Positions 16,608-31,215 are shown, numbered from the stretch's first letter. The stretch: 64,000 bases of DNA from Desulfoscipio sp. XC116 (GCF_039851975.1 NZ_CP156660.1:1364001-1428000), one strand, 5' to 3'. Program-made: numbers and translations. Notes: generated by a model not told the origin, from the sequence alone.

Positions 16608-18916
16608 TCATCGTTATCAGTATTGTTTGAAAAACGCCCGCTATTCGGCTTGAAAGGCGTTTCTATCGGTTGTTCATTGCTATCGTCTCTTTCAGGGTTG
16701 GACATGCTTTCTTCTGCATCGTCAGTCTCTTCAGGTGTCACAAAGCTGTCCACACCATGTACATCACAAATTTTGGTTGGCACTCGCAGGTTATAATCTG
16801 CTACCGCAGGTGATACGGTATATGGCAGCTTAAGCATTACCCGGGTAATTCTTTCCGGGCAATACTGGTTGGGCAGTAAACCCGTGGTAGCGCAAACCTC
16901 GGTTAATACATGCACATCATCAGTTTTAGTCGGCACGGTGCCGGATGCAAACAGATCGGTCACCATGTGCTCCGGTGGTGTATTGGGGCCGGGCAAAAGT
17001 CCCGACTTGCTGTCCACGGTGGCCGATGTCAGACCCTGCGGTCTGATAAAATCACGGGACTCAATCCCCTGGTGCGCCTGCTGCATAACCTCTCGCCATA
17101 TTTTAGCGGGATATGTACCCCCATAGCTGGTGGGCATCTTAACCGGAATGTCATAACCGATCCATACTACACCCACCAGGTCGCGGGTATAGCCGGCGAA
17201 CCATATATCCTTACCCTCGTCGGTAGTGCCTGTTTTCCCTGCCGCTGGACGACCGATTTGTGCACCTGTGCCGGTACCTGATTGAACAACCGATTTCATC
17301 ATATCAGTCATTAAATAAGCTGTAGTTTCTTTCATGGCTCTGTGGGGAGACTGCTCCGCTTCAAATAAGACAGTGCCGTCGTAATCTTCCACGCGTAAAA
17401 TGGATGTGGGGTTGTTATATATGCCATTGTTGGCAAAGGTAGCGTACGCGGCCGTTAATTGTATCGGTGTTACCCCGTGGGTTAATCCGCCCAATGCTAT
17501 GGCCGGTCCCGTAGGGTCAATATTAATGTTCATTTGGGCGGCAAACTTAACGGCGTTGGGAATTTTAACATGATCCATGAGCAGTTTTACCGCTGCAATG
17601 TTAACTGAATGAGTGAGTGCCGTACGCAAGGTGATCAAGCCTCTATAACCGCCGCCTGAGTTTCGCGGCGAATAGTTGCCGTAACTGTTGTAAGTGACCG
17701 GTGCATCGTCGATGACACTGGCCGGAGCCATGCCCATGAACTCAATGGCCGGGCCGTAGGCCAGGATTGGTTTAATGGCCGAGCCGGGCTGTCTGGGGGA
17801 CATGGTGGCTCTGTTCAGCGATCTTTGGTGAGTATGTTCCCGACCGCCCACCAGTGCTTTAATATCACCGGTCCCGGGGTCCATAATTACCATAGCTCCT
17901 TGAGGCTGCAATACTCCGTTGCTATCTTTTTGGGAAGCCGGGAAATTAGCATTGTTGGCCAGAGCCTTTTCCGCATAAGTCTGAATTTGTGGGTCAAGGG
18001 TGGTATATACTTTCAATCCCCCCCTAAAGACCTTCTCATCACCAAACTTATCTGCCAATTGTTCAGTAACGTAATCCACGAAATACGGGTAGGGGTACCT
18101 GCTGGCACTGGGGTCGCTATGTTTTAATTCAACCTCTTCCGTTTTGGCCTGTTGGTAATCTCCTTCACTGATAAAATTATAACGGTACATATTGTCCAGT
18201 ACCTGGTCGCGATGGGATATGGCCGCATCCATATTTTGATAGGGCGAGTAGTTATTGGGTGATCTAATCAATCCCGCCAGTAAAGCCCCCTGGGCTATTG
18301 TTAAATCACCGGCATCCCTGCCGAAGTAAGTTTGGGCCGCGGCCTGTACGCCGTAGGCTCCTTCGCCAAAATATATCCGGTTTAAGTACATGGCCAGAAT
18401 TTCTTCTTTGGAGTACCTATTCTCCATTTTAAAGGATAAAATGGCTTCCTGAATCTTTCTTTTGATAGTCCTTTCCGGGTTTAAAAACGATAGCTTAACT
18501 AATTGTTGGGTAATAGTGCTGGCGCCCTGAAAATTGCGTTCCATGCCAATAATATGCAAGGCGTCGTTAATAGCGGCCCGGGCTATGGACTCAACCCTTA
18601 TGCCGTGGTGCTTATAAAAAAGATGATCTTCAGCAGCTAAAAAAGCTTCCTGAACATGCAATGGAATTTTGTTTAATGAAACCTGAGTCCGGTTTTCTAC
18701 GCCAATTTGGGTGACCAGCTTATTATTGCTGTCGTATATCTGGGTGGTGGTGGCTGGTATTAAATTTGCTTCATTAAATGCAGGTAAATCTTTTATGCTT
18801 ACCAATAGCAATCCTGCTAAAGCACCGGCTGAAATTAAAAAAAGTATAATAAGTATAAACAGTATAAACCTGGTAGGATTGAGTTTTCTTTTTTTGCGTT
18901 TTTTCTTTGCGGTCAA
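16604..18916 (-). CDS. Class A penicillin-binding protein, PBP1A-like (TTG start)
   Basis: It is a bifunctional peptidoglycan synthase at the membrane. A basic cytoplasmic tail is followed by one membrane helix (about residues 17-40). The glycosyltransferase domain has E96 in AAEDHLFYKHHG, and the transpeptidase domain has S379-AIK, S437-VN and K561-TG. The tail after about residue 680 is acidic and disordered. TTG at 18916 is chosen because GGAGGG lies about 8 nt upstream and no ATG is near. It is the only gene besides rsgA on the minus strand. Length is 770 residues. Confidence 0.96.
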   Translation of the reverse strand: MTAKKKRKKRKLNPTRFILFILIILFLISAGALAGLLLVSIKDLPAFNEANLIPATTTQIYDSNNKLVTQIGVENRTQVSLNKIPLHVQEAFLAAEDHLFYKHHGIRVESIARAAINDALHIIGMERNFQGASTITQQLVKLSFLNPERTIKRKIQEAILSFKMENRYSKEEILAMYLNRIYFGEGAYGVQAAAQTYFGRDAGDLTIAQGALLAGLIRSPNNYSPYQNMDAAISHRDQVLDNMYRYNFISEGDYQQAKTEEVELKHSDPSASRYPYPYFVDYVTEQLADKFGDEKVFRGGLKVYTTLDPQIQTYAEKALANNANFPASQKDSNGVLQPQGAMVIMDPGTGDIKALVGGREHTHQRSLNRATMSPRQPGSAIKPILAYGPAIEFMGMAPASVIDDAPVTYNSYGNYSPRNSGGGYRGLITLRTALTHSVNIAAVKLLMDHVKIPNAVKFAAQMNINIDPTGPAIALGGLTHGVTPIQLTAAYATFANNGIYNNPTSILRVEDYDGTVLFEAEQSPHRAMKETTAYLMTDMMKSVVQSGTGTGAQIGRPAAGKTGTTDEGKDIWFAGYTRDLVGVVWIGYDIPVKMPTSYGGTYPAKIWREVMQQAHQGIESRDFIRPQGLTSATVDSKSGLLPGPNTPPEHMVTDLFASGTVPTKTDDVHVLTEVCATTGLLPNQYCPERITRVMLKLPYTVSPAVADYNLRVPTKICDVHGVDSFVTPEETDDAEESMSNPERDDSNEQPIETPFKPNSGRFSNNTDNDE

Positions 18917-19073
18917 ACAATATTCCCTCCTTTAGGGAATTCTCACCCTAGTTTATAAACGCAATTATACCATACTACTAACAAAAGTATTAGCACAGAA
19001 ATTGCCACCTGTAACTGATCTTGCATATTGATACAATCTAAAGATTGAGGCAAGGAGAGGAGTAATAATTAAG

Positions 19074-19145
19074 ATGTTCGGCGTCGATGAGCGGTTGGTA
19101 ATAATTAGAAGGGGTCAAAAAACAAATCCGTGCAGGGTACGATAA
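19074..19145 (+). CDS. Possible 23-residue ORF before a terminator
   Basis: ATG 19074 opens a 23-codon frame (starts MFGVDERLVIIRRG). AAGGAGAGGAG at 19052-19062 is a strong ribosome binding site, though about 11 nt away. A terminator follows at 19187-19211. No family is recognised. It could instead be a small RNA or chance ORF. Confidence 0.3.
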   Translation: MFGVDERLVIIRRGQKTNPCRVR

Positions 19146-19186
19146 TTAAAGCGATAAAAGAAAATTTATACGTATTATGCTTTAAC

Positions 19187-19211
19187 CCGAAAAATATTCG
19201 GTTTTTTTTTT
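19187..19211 (+). terminator. Terminator upstream of yunB
   Basis: CCGAA (19187-19191) pairs with TTCGG (19197-19201), followed by ten T residues. It ends a short transcript that arises between the PBP gene and yunB. Confidence 0.65.
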
Positions 19212-19266
19212 GCTGTTGTTCCATATAGATATAACATAGACCGTTGTGGAAAACGGAGGTGACCTG

Positions 19267-19920
19267 GTGTTTAGAAGGAAGAGACCCGTAAAAAAAATAT
19301 TACTTTTTACATCATTGTTCTTATTAATAGTAGCGGTTTATTTTTTCCTGGATAGGCGGGTGCGTCCGACGCTTTTTTCTATTGCTGAGATCGAAGCAAC
19401 CCACATGGCTGTGGAGGCGATTAATCAAACTGTGCAAAGAGAAGTTTCCAGTGGTAATATTGACTACCGGGACTTTATAACGGTGCACCGGGACTATAAT
19501 GGCCGGGTGGCGTTAATGCAGGCTAATACTATATGGATAAACCGAATGGCTGCCGATATTACATTGGAAGTGCAGGATAAATTACAGGGTTTAAATGCGA
19601 AACAAGTGTCAGTGCCTATGGGCCAGATGTTGGGCAGTTATATATTCGCCAAAATGGGACCACATGTAAAGGTTGGGATCTATCCAATGGGTACGGTTAG
19701 CGTAAGTGTACAGGATTGTTTTGAACAGGCTGGCATTAATCAAACCAGGCATAAAATATATTTGGATTTTAAAACGATGGTGCGGGTAGTAATACCGCTG
19801 CGCAGTGGTGAGGTTAAAGTTGCGACCAAAGTTCCCGTGGCGGAAAGCATTATTGTGGGGGATGTTCCCGAAGCCGTAATTAATATACCGGGAGGCGTAT
19901 TGGGGGTTGATAATAAGTAA
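19267..19920 (+). CDS. yunB: Sporulation protein YunB (GTG start)
   Basis: The 217-residue protein has a basic N-terminus, one membrane helix (roughly residues 10-30) and an outside domain with EIEATHMAVEAINQTVQ and the C-terminal ESIIVGDVPEAVINIPGG. These are typical of YunB, a sigma-E regulon protein of Bacillus needed for normal spores. GTG 19267 has GGAGGTGA (19255-19262) 4-5 nt upstream. The in-frame GTG at 19246 precedes that site. It is monocistronic, with the rRNA operon next. Confidence 0.88.
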   Translation: MFRRKRPVKKILLFTSLFLLIVAVYFFLDRRVRPTLFSIAEIEATHMAVEAINQTVQREVSSGNIDYRDFITVHRDYNGRVALMQANTIWINRMAADITLEVQDKLQGLNAKQVSVPMGQMLGSYIFAKMGPHVKVGIYPMGTVSVSVQDCFEQAGINQTRHKIYLDFKTMVRVVIPLRSGEVKVATKVPVAESIIVGDVPEAVINIPGGVLGVDNK

Positions 19921-20057
19921 AGTGAGTTGGGGAGGCACGTTGAGGATCAATATATAGTATAGCGGTTAGCATTAATATTTAAAACTAATAGAAAATGTGT
20001 TAGTTATGTATAAAAGCTGATAAATCAATAATAATACCATTAGCAGCTAAAAAAGTA

Positions 20058-20086
20058 TTGACAGCTAACTATGTAGGTGCTAATAT
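20058..20086 (+). promoter_or_regulatory. rRNA promoter P1
   Basis: TTGACA (20058-20063) and TAATAT (20081-20086) with a 17-bp spacer, about 400 bp before 16S rRNA. Confidence 0.75.
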
Positions 20087-20138
20087 ATAAAAGTCGCTGT
20101 GAGCCGTGATGTGAGCGCTAAAGATTCTTAAAATGTTG

Positions 20139-20167
20139 TTGACATCAATGCTCTAAAGTGATAAAAT
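20139..20167 (+). promoter_or_regulatory. rRNA promoter P2
   Basis: TTGACA (20139-20144) and TAAAAT (20162-20167) with a 17-bp spacer, 81 bp after P1. The tandem arrangement is typical of rRNA operons. The leader from here to 20482 holds no recognisable gene; it is presumably processed rRNA leader. Confidence 0.8.
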
Positions 20168-20482
20168 AACAAATGTCGCTAAATAAGCGGTCAAGTAATA
20201 AGGTCCTTGAAAACTAAACAGTGCAAAGAGATGGAAACGGACGCCGGACGTGGTTGGTTATTAATAACCGAGCCAAGCGACGGCGGCCAATCAAACCTCG
20301 TCAAACGAAGCTAAAAGCCAAAGCCAAACAGCAGCGGTTTTTAGCAAACGAATAAACGAGTAAATCATAAAACGAGCAGATTAAACTCACTTAAAAAGCA
20401 AACGGGCACAAGCTGCTATAAAGTCATCCAGCCCAATAAGGCTGGGCAGCCTAAAGCAGACCAAACCCGCTTAGCATAAACT

Positions 20483-25271
<4,789 letters not shown>

Positions 25272-25490
25272 AAATTCGGTGCTCTGATTTTGTTACGGAA
25301 GTTGGCGGTTGGTTGCCGTTAGGCGATAAACCAACCATACTGCTGCCGGATACAAGATAGTTTACTTGTTGAAATAAAACTTGCTTAGCTGTGCATTTTT
25401 GAGGGAACTGCTTGACAAATACCTAAGCAATATGTTTAGATAATATACGTGACATAGTTTAATGAGGTTTCCTAAAAGTTTATAAAGTTT
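25272..25490 (+). other. 23S-5S spacer
   Basis: No tRNA is visible. TTGACA at 25412-25417 followed by AT-rich sequence (TAATAT at 25441) could be an internal start for 5S, but the spacing is poor. Confidence 0.5.
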
Positions 25491-25605
<115 letters not shown>

Positions 25606-25617
25606 TTAATTTTAAGC

Positions 25618-25651
25618 AAACCCCCTGGTTTTATTGCCGGGGGGTTTTATC
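25618..25651 (+). terminator. Terminator of the rRNA operon
   Basis: AACCCCCTGG and CCGGGGGGTT form a strong stem with a TTTTATTG loop, followed by TTAT. Confidence 0.85.
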
Positions 25652-25690
25652 ATACTGATGGGAAGCAATGATGACGCTTCATCTGCCTTG

Positions 25691-25728
25691 AAAAGGCCAA
25701 AAAATCAGTTTAGATTTTTTGGCCTTTT
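25691..25728. terminator. Perfect 16-bp inverted repeat, likely rsgA terminator
   Basis: AAAAGGCCAAAAAATC (25691-25706) and its exact complement (25713-25728) flank AGTTTA. It lies 31 bp past the rsgA stop on the minus strand and also faces rRNA read-through, so it could terminate both ways. Confidence 0.7.
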
Positions 25729-25759
25729 GCAATAGTAATTACTGCAGTACGGAAATTCC

Positions 25760-26839
25760 TTATCTTTTTTTACTTTTTGCTTTGATAAATTTCCTGGCGT
25801 TTTTTATACCACCCATACTGGAAAACATGGCATTAATTTTTTCTGTCTCAATTTGCCTTGAACTCATTCCATCGTATTTTACTTCTTTTTTAAGTTTTCG
25901 GTAGCTTTCCAATCGTTTTTCCGTAAGTTCACCATTTTGGATAGCTCTCTGCACTGCGCACCCCGGTTCATTTTGGTGGGAACAGTCACAAAATTTGCAT
26001 TGCTTAGATAGCTTATCAATATCTGCGAATGCTCTTGATAAATCAGCACTTTCAACCCCCAGCTCTCTCATTCCGGGTGTATCAATGACAATTCCACCGT
26101 TTTGAAGAAGCAGTAGCTGTCTCCGCGTAGTGGTATGTCTGCCTTTACCATCCTTGCGGATATCGCTGGTTTGCAGGATTTCCCCACCTGCCAGACGGTT
26201 AATTAGTGTAGACTTACCCACACCGGAGGAGCCAATAAAAGCTACAGTTTTGCCGGGTTTAATATATAACTGAATACTTTTGTATCCGTTCTCCGGCATA
26301 GCCGAAGTGACCAGTACATCTACGCCAATTGCCACAGACGAAACCTGTGCTAACTTCTCCTGTAAGTTTTGGCAAATATCAGATTTGGTTAGCACAACTA
26401 CAGGCACAGCGCGGCTATCCCATGCGATGGATAGGTAGCGCTCCAACCGCCGCAGATTATAGTCATTATTCAGTGCCATGCAGAGAAATACTGTGTCAAT
26501 ATTTGCTGCCACTATTTGTGTGCCGTTCTCCGTTCCTATCGCTTTGCGCTCAAAGGAACTCTTTCTGGTGAGAACATGGTGAATAATTGCATTTCCTTTT
26601 TTATTATCACTGCGGTCAAGCATCACAAAGTCTCCCACCGCAGGATAATCAGATAAGCGGGCGGCTGCATATCGAAACTTACCGGATATTTCTGCCGAAA
26701 CATTTTCCCGGTGGGTAACTGCTTGGTATAAATTCTTGTATTGCGAACAAATTCGGCCCATAACCAAATTTGGATATAAAGTTGCTTCCTGTATAAAGCG
26801 TTCGCTTATGCCATATTTTATTAAAATATTATCCGTCAA
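25760..26839 (-). CDS. rsgA: Ribosome small-subunit GTPase RsgA (TTG start)
   Basis: RsgA is a circularly permuted GTPase that helps 30S maturation. The N-terminal OB-like domain is followed by G4 (LTKSD), G1 (GSSGVGKSTL), the HTTTRR switch and G3 (DTPGMREL). A zinc knuckle follows (CKFCDCSH...GCAV). At 359 residues it has a longer N-terminus than Bacillus YloQ. TTG is the start because GAGGAGG lies 8 nt upstream. The gene is AT-richer than its neighbours and stands alone, whereas rsgA usually sits near rpe and prkC. It may be a transferred or second copy. Confidence 0.94.
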   Translation of the reverse strand: MTDNILIKYGISERFIQEATLYPNLVMGRICSQYKNLYQAVTHRENVSAEISGKFRYAAARLSDYPAVGDFVMLDRSDNKKGNAIIHHVLTRKSSFERKAIGTENGTQIVAANIDTVFLCMALNNDYNLRRLERYLSIAWDSRAVPVVVLTKSDICQNLQEKLAQVSSVAIGVDVLVTSAMPENGYKSIQLYIKPGKTVAFIGSSGVGKSTLINRLAGGEILQTSDIRKDGKGRHTTTRRQLLLLQNGGIVIDTPGMRELGVESADLSRAFADIDKLSKQCKFCDCSHQNEPGCAVQRAIQNGELTEKRLESYRKLKKEVKYDGMSSRQIETEKINAMFSSMGGIKNARKFIKAKSKKR

Positions 26840-26877
26840 TACATTTTCCTCCTCAAAAATGATTAAATCACTCTTTG

Positions 26878-26917
26878 GGAGGTTTTATGTGTTTATTTTA
26901 CTTTACACGCACCTCCC
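26878..26917 (-). other. Hairpin in the rsgA 5' leader
   Basis: GGGAGGT (26878-26884) and ACCTCCC (26911-26917) are exact complements, with further TGTGT/ACAC pairing. On the rsgA transcript the ACCTCCC arm lies about 40 nt before the start and could also pair with the ribosome binding site. The rest of 26840-27238 shows no gene. Confidence 0.35.
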
Positions 26918-27238
26918 TGTTATATACAATGGCTGCAATATCCGTTGTTTTATACATAAATCAATATCCCCTTTCGTTATAATCGCCAATAGTATACATG
27001 ATTTTTAAATTTTTTGCCACTGATGAAATTGAATGCCGCTGCTTAGTACAAGATAATTTTACTTGCCAAGGAACTTATCAAGCCGTATATATTTGAAAGA
27101 ACTATGGGCTAACCAAGGTGTCGGGTGTTTTTGTAATATGCGACCTTTAAATTTTATCTACAATTGGTTTGCTAAATAGTGTATTATTAGTCTAGAGGTT
27201 CCTAGTAATAAAATATTTGGCTAAGATGGGGTTGAATA

Positions 27239-27709
27239 ATGATTTTTTCATTGCTTTGCATTGGAGCCGTGCTGGTTATTGTTGTTTTTGTCGTTATTAT
27301 AGCAGCTACAGAACTTAAGGCTGAAAAGAATAAGGGGGAGAGAGAAGTGGTTAAAAATATTTATATATATTTGGTTTTATTCGCCACATTGATGATGACT
27401 ATCGGCGGAAGTGTGGGAGTTTTTATGGCAATAGCCGATATAGTGGCACCTGTTCCCTACCACCAAACCTTTGAGGAATTTAAACGTTTCGATGTTGAAA
27501 AACACGCTGGTACGGATACAATAGATAAACAAGCAAGTCCTTCAGAAGAAAAACTAAAACAACAATATGAAGCAATGGTTTTAGCGGAAAAAGAAAAGCA
27601 AGCTAACAGAGCCAAGAATAATCTTATTAAAAGCTTTGGCTGGATTATAATTCCGTTACCGGTTTTTATCTACTTTCAACGTCGCTTGGTTAATAAAGAA
27701 ATCTCATGA
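27239..27709 (+). CDS. Small membrane protein, hypothetical (DUF5671-like)
   Basis: It has 156 residues and three hydrophobic segments (about 2-24, 41-66 and 134-148). A polar, lysine- and glutamate-rich stretch lies between the second and third. GGSVGVFMAIADIVAPVPY and the third segment recall DUF5671-type membrane proteins, but I am not sure. GGGG at 27231-27234 may be its ribosome binding site, 4-5 nt before ATG. The function is unknown. It lies in the AT-rich block with rsgA and the M24 peptidase, and looks monocistronic. Confidence 0.6.
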   Translation: MIFSLLCIGAVLVIVVFVVIIAATELKAEKNKGEREVVKNIYIYLVLFATLMMTIGGSVGVFMAIADIVAPVPYHQTFEEFKRFDVEKHAGTDTIDKQASPSEEKLKQQYEAMVLAEKEKQANRAKNNLIKSFGWIIIPLPVFIYFQRRLVNKEIS

Positions 27710-27875
27710 CTAATCCAGCTTTTTAAGAACACCTTGACTTAATACCAGGTTACTAGGTCCGAGGGGGCAATGTTCTATTTATTAAACATTGCAACAGTAG
27801 AAAGACGGCTTTTTAATATTTAACCTGAATTCGTGTTGCATCTTGCGCAAAATATTAGGGAAGGTGGTTCCGGGG

Positions 27876-29054
27876 ATGATAAATAAGATTAAGACAATGA
27901 GGTTGAATTATCTTCAAACAAGACTTATAGAGTTGGAAATAGATGCTGCTATCCTCGTTCTTTCTAGAGATATTCTTTATTATATCGGAACAGCACAACC
28001 TTGTATTTTAGTAGTAACCCAAAACGATTATTTTCTGATTGTAAGAAGGGCATTGGATTTTGTATTAAACGAAGCATGGATAGATAGTAGTAAAATTCTC
28101 AACGGTGGTAGCTTTAAGGAAACATTGTTAAAAATAAAAGAAATCGGCATAAATAAAGGAAAATTAGGATTAGAATTGGATGTTATTCCTGCAGAACTAT
28201 TTTTAAAGATAATGAGAATATTTACTGATTTCGAGTTCGTTAATATTTCAGAAGAAATAATGATGCAAAGAATGAAAAAGGATCAGGAAGAAATCGGCTT
28301 AATTAGGACAGCTTGCAACATAATGAATGCTGGCCACCAAAGAGTCCTTGACGTGCTTACCGAAGGAATGACAGAGCTAGAACTTGCGGCAGAAGTTGAA
28401 TATGCTCATAGAAAAGTCGGGCACGAAGGAATATTGTCTATGAGAAATTTTGATTTTTATATAAGTCGTGGTCCGCTTTCTTCTGGTGAAAACTTGTTTA
28501 AGGTAAGTGGTTTTTCCAATACAATTACTGGTATAGGTCTGAGTCCGGCAGTACCCGCTGGACCGTCTTTAAGAAAAATAAGAAGTGGAGATATAATTAT
28601 AGTTGATATACCTACTTGCCACCAAGGCTATCATTGCGATGAGACGCGTACATATGTATTAGGTAAAGCCTCTGCAGAGGTGACGGATTTATTTAAGGTT
28701 CTTAGGGACGTTTCAGATAATGTTATCGCTTCTTTGAGAGAGGGAGTTAAATGTAGTGAAGTATTTGATAAAGCGTATTCTTGTGCTAAGCGATGGGGTG
28801 CCGAAGAGTACTTTTTGGGGCTGACACCGAGGAAGGGCAACTTTGTTGGTCATGGAATAGGTTTAGATGCCAATGAACCACCTATATTATTTGAAAAATC
28901 AAACTTTGAATTAAGAAGTAATTTTGTTATGACTATTGAGATTCATTTGACCCACCCGGAACATGGTGCGGTAAAATTGGAGGATATGGTTTTGATAAGA
29001 GAAAATGGATGTGAAATACTATCTGTTACTAAGAGGGAACTATTTGTAGTATAA
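27876..29054 (+). CDS. M24 family metallopeptidase (Xaa-Pro peptidase-like)
   Basis: It has a creatinase-type N-terminal domain (about residues 1-125) and a C-terminal pita-bread domain. All five expected metal ligands are visible: IIVD, the CDETRTY aspartate, FVGHGIGLD, MTIEIHL and VKLEDMVL. It probably removes residues next to proline from peptides, in the cytoplasm. ATG 27876 gives 392 residues, with GGAAGGTGG upstream; ATG 27897 is an alternative. It is clearly AT-richer than most genes here. No operon partner is evident. Confidence 0.85.
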   Translation: MINKIKTMRLNYLQTRLIELEIDAAILVLSRDILYYIGTAQPCILVVTQNDYFLIVRRALDFVLNEAWIDSSKILNGGSFKETLLKIKEIGINKGKLGLELDVIPAELFLKIMRIFTDFEFVNISEEIMMQRMKKDQEEIGLIRTACNIMNAGHQRVLDVLTEGMTELELAAEVEYAHRKVGHEGILSMRNFDFYISRGPLSSGENLFKVSGFSNTITGIGLSPAVPAGPSLRKIRSGDIIIVDIPTCHQGYHCDETRTYVLGKASAEVTDLFKVLRDVSDNVIASLREGVKCSEVFDKAYSCAKRWGAEEYFLGLTPRKGNFVGHGIGLDANEPPILFEKSNFELRSNFVMTIEIHLTHPEHGAVKLEDMVLIRENGCEILSVTKRELFVV

Positions 29055-29717
29055 ATGATTAACAGTGTAGCCTTGGCTTAAAGCCTTAACGTTCTTTTTA
29101 GGGTTATTATACAATATATAGATAGAACAAAACCGCTGGCGCGGTGCTATTAACTGGTTCAGGGCCGATTGCCAAAGTGATTCTGAAACATTTTTAGCCT
29201 TGGTTATATACTCTTCTTGTGTATGGATGCTTTTAGACCTCTAAGATCCATATCAAACATTGCTTGTTCAAGCAATGTATTCCTGGAACAAAGTGCAAAA
29301 CGGGTTTATCAGGGTTGGATGTATACCGGTAATTTGGCTAGCTAAGGCAAAAGCGAATATATAACTATTGTTAGCAGAAAAGACGATATGCTTATGTTCG
29401 GCGGGAGAACGTTTTTCCGGTACAGGTTGAGGACGCTTAATGAAAACCCGAAAATTTTACGATTCGGTAGTGGTGGGGTTGCGTGACATCTTCGAATCAT
29501 GGCCGATAAAACTTTTAAATTTCCCATAGAGCAATCTGTATCTTAACCGCATACGTTTTCCTGGCTTATGATCACGATAAGGATTTAAGCACAGGGATTT
29601 TTTTGTAACTTTTTCCGGGGTGCGATAGTAAGATTATGCATACCATTTGCCTAATACAAAAAAAATATGATAAAATAACAACGCGCGTTTATATATGCTT
29701 GAATGGAGGCGAAGAAC
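29055..29717. other. 663-bp region with no convincing gene
   Basis: No well-supported ORF is present. On the minus strand an open stretch without a start (roughly 29040-29230) encodes a segment such as HTQEEYITKAKNVSESLWQS and may be a decayed gene. CATTGCTTGTTCAAGCAATG at 29258-29277 is a perfect palindrome. The nadE promoter lies at the right end. Confidence 0.4.
29647..29676 (+). promoter_or_regulatory. Probable nadE promoter
   Basis: TTGCCT (29647-29652) and TAAAAT (29671-29676), 18-bp spacer, about 40 bp before the nadE start. Confidence 0.5.
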
Positions 29718-30443
29718 TTGGTAGGCGACCTGGCTGGAAAAATAGAGAATTGGCTGCAAGAACAAATTAATAATGGAGGGGCCAGGGGTTTTGTCGTAGG
29801 ACTAAGCGGTGGTATTGATTCAGCGGTTACGGCGGCATTATGTCGCAATGTTTGTCCCAAAACAACTTTTGGTGTAATTATGCCTTGCTATAGTAATCCC
29901 CAGGATGCCCAGCATGCTGAATTACTGGCTAGATCAATAGGTATTGAGTATGAAACCGTACAATTGGACAAACCATTTGCGGAAATGGTAAAATTACTAA
30001 CTGGTGAAAATTATAACCCGGAGAAGAAGGACCTGGTTATTGCTAATATAAAACCACGTCTTAGAATGACAACACTTTACTATCATGCGGCCAGAAGGCA
30101 AAGCCTTGTGGCTGGCACCGGCAACCGTAGTGAGCTTACCGTGGGCTATTTTACAAAACATGGCGATGGTGGTGTTGATTTGCTGCCTATTGGCAACCTG
30201 GTAAAAAAACAGGTTTTCGAATTGGCTGAATTTCTCAATATCCCGGCTCCTATAATTAATAAGCCACCTTCCGCCGGTCTGTGGGAGGGACAGAGTGACG
30301 AAAAAGAAATGGGCTTCACATACGAAGAGCTGGATAGATATATCTTAACGGGGCAAGCTGAAGATGAATTAAGAAGGAAAGTAAACAATCTGGCTATGAA
30401 GAGTATGCATAAAAAACAATTACCGGCCATGCCTCCCTCATAA
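29718..30443 (+). CDS. nadE: NAD(+) synthetase, ammonia-type (probable TTG start)
   Basis: It converts nicotinate adenine dinucleotide to NAD with ATP and ammonia. The PP-loop LSGGIDSAVTAAL, the GTGNRSELTVGYFTKHGDG segment and the KPPSAGLWEGQSDE loop are typical. There is no glutaminase domain, so ammonia must come from elsewhere. TTG 29718 has GGAGG (29706-29710) 7 nt upstream. The ATG at 29703 overlaps that site, giving only five more residues. Length is 241 residues. yebC follows after 34 bp. Confidence 0.95.
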   Translation: MVGDLAGKIENWLQEQINNGGARGFVVGLSGGIDSAVTAALCRNVCPKTTFGVIMPCYSNPQDAQHAELLARSIGIEYETVQLDKPFAEMVKLLTGENYNPEKKDLVIANIKPRLRMTTLYYHAARRQSLVAGTGNRSELTVGYFTKHGDGGVDLLPIGNLVKKQVFELAEFLNIPAPIINKPPSAGLWEGQSDEKEMGFTYEELDRYILTGQAEDELRRKVNNLAMKSMHKKQLPAMPPS

Positions 30444-30477
30444 AAGAGTATTTTCCGATGAAGAGGTGATGAATTAG

Positions 30478-31215
30478 GTGTCAGGGCATTCTAAATGGTC
30501 AACTATAAAAAGAAAAAAGGCTAAAGTTGATTCGCAGCGAGGGAAAATTTTCACTAAAATAGCCAAGGAGATAATTGCCTCTGCCAGGCAGGGCGGAGGT
30601 GACCCGGAGGCTAATTTACGATTAAAGAACGCCATTGCTAAAGCCAAGGAAGAAAATATACCTAACGATAACATACAGAGAGCCATTAAGCGGGGTACCG
30701 GTGAATTAGGCGGTGCTAATTATGAGGAATTAACCTACGAAGGTTATGGCCCCGGAGGGGTTGCCGTAATGCTCGATATTATGACGGATAATCGTAACCG
30801 TACGGCTGGTGAAATAAGACATTTATTTTCCAAGTACGGCGGCAACCTTGGTGAAACCGGTTGTGTTTCCTGGATGTTCGATACCCGCGGGGTACTGATT
30901 ATTGAAAAAGCCAATCTGGAAGCGGACACTGATGAGTTTTTGCTTACCGCTCTTGACGCCGGTGCGCTGGATGTCAAGGAGGAGGACGACAGCTTGGAAG
31001 TAATCACTGAACCGGATGCTATGAACCAGGTGGCTGAAACGCTGGCAGTTGAGGGGATAAAAATAAGCCTTGCGGAGGTAACCAGGATACCTCAAACTAC
31101 TGTAATGATTACCGGCAGCCAACAGGAGCAAATGCTTAAGCTGATGGATATGCTGGAGGACCATGAAGATGTACAGGAAGTTTACGCTAATTTTGATATT
31201 GTAGATGAAGAATAG
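30478..31215 (+). CDS. yebC: YebC/PmpR family protein (GTG start)
   Basis: The start [18 protein letters not shown], the [15 protein letters not shown] segment and the three-domain, 245-residue length identify the family. Members act as transcription regulators or, as recent work on the family indicates, help translation of proline stretches. GTG 30478 follows GAGGTGAT by about 7 nt. In Bacillus it also sits beside bofC and ruvAB. A hairpin follows. Confidence 0.95.
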   Translation: MSGHSKWSTIKRKKAKVDSQRGKIFTKIAKEIIASARQGGGDPEANLRLKNAIAKAKEENIPNDNIQRAIKRGTGELGGANYEELTYEGYGPGGVAVMLDIMTDNRNRTAGEIRHLFSKYGGNLGETGCVSWMFDTRGVLIIEKANLEADTDEFLLTALDAGALDVKEEDDSLEVITEPDAMNQVAETLAVEGIKISLAEVTRIPQTTVMITGSQQEQMLKLMDMLEDHEDVQEVYANFDIVDEE

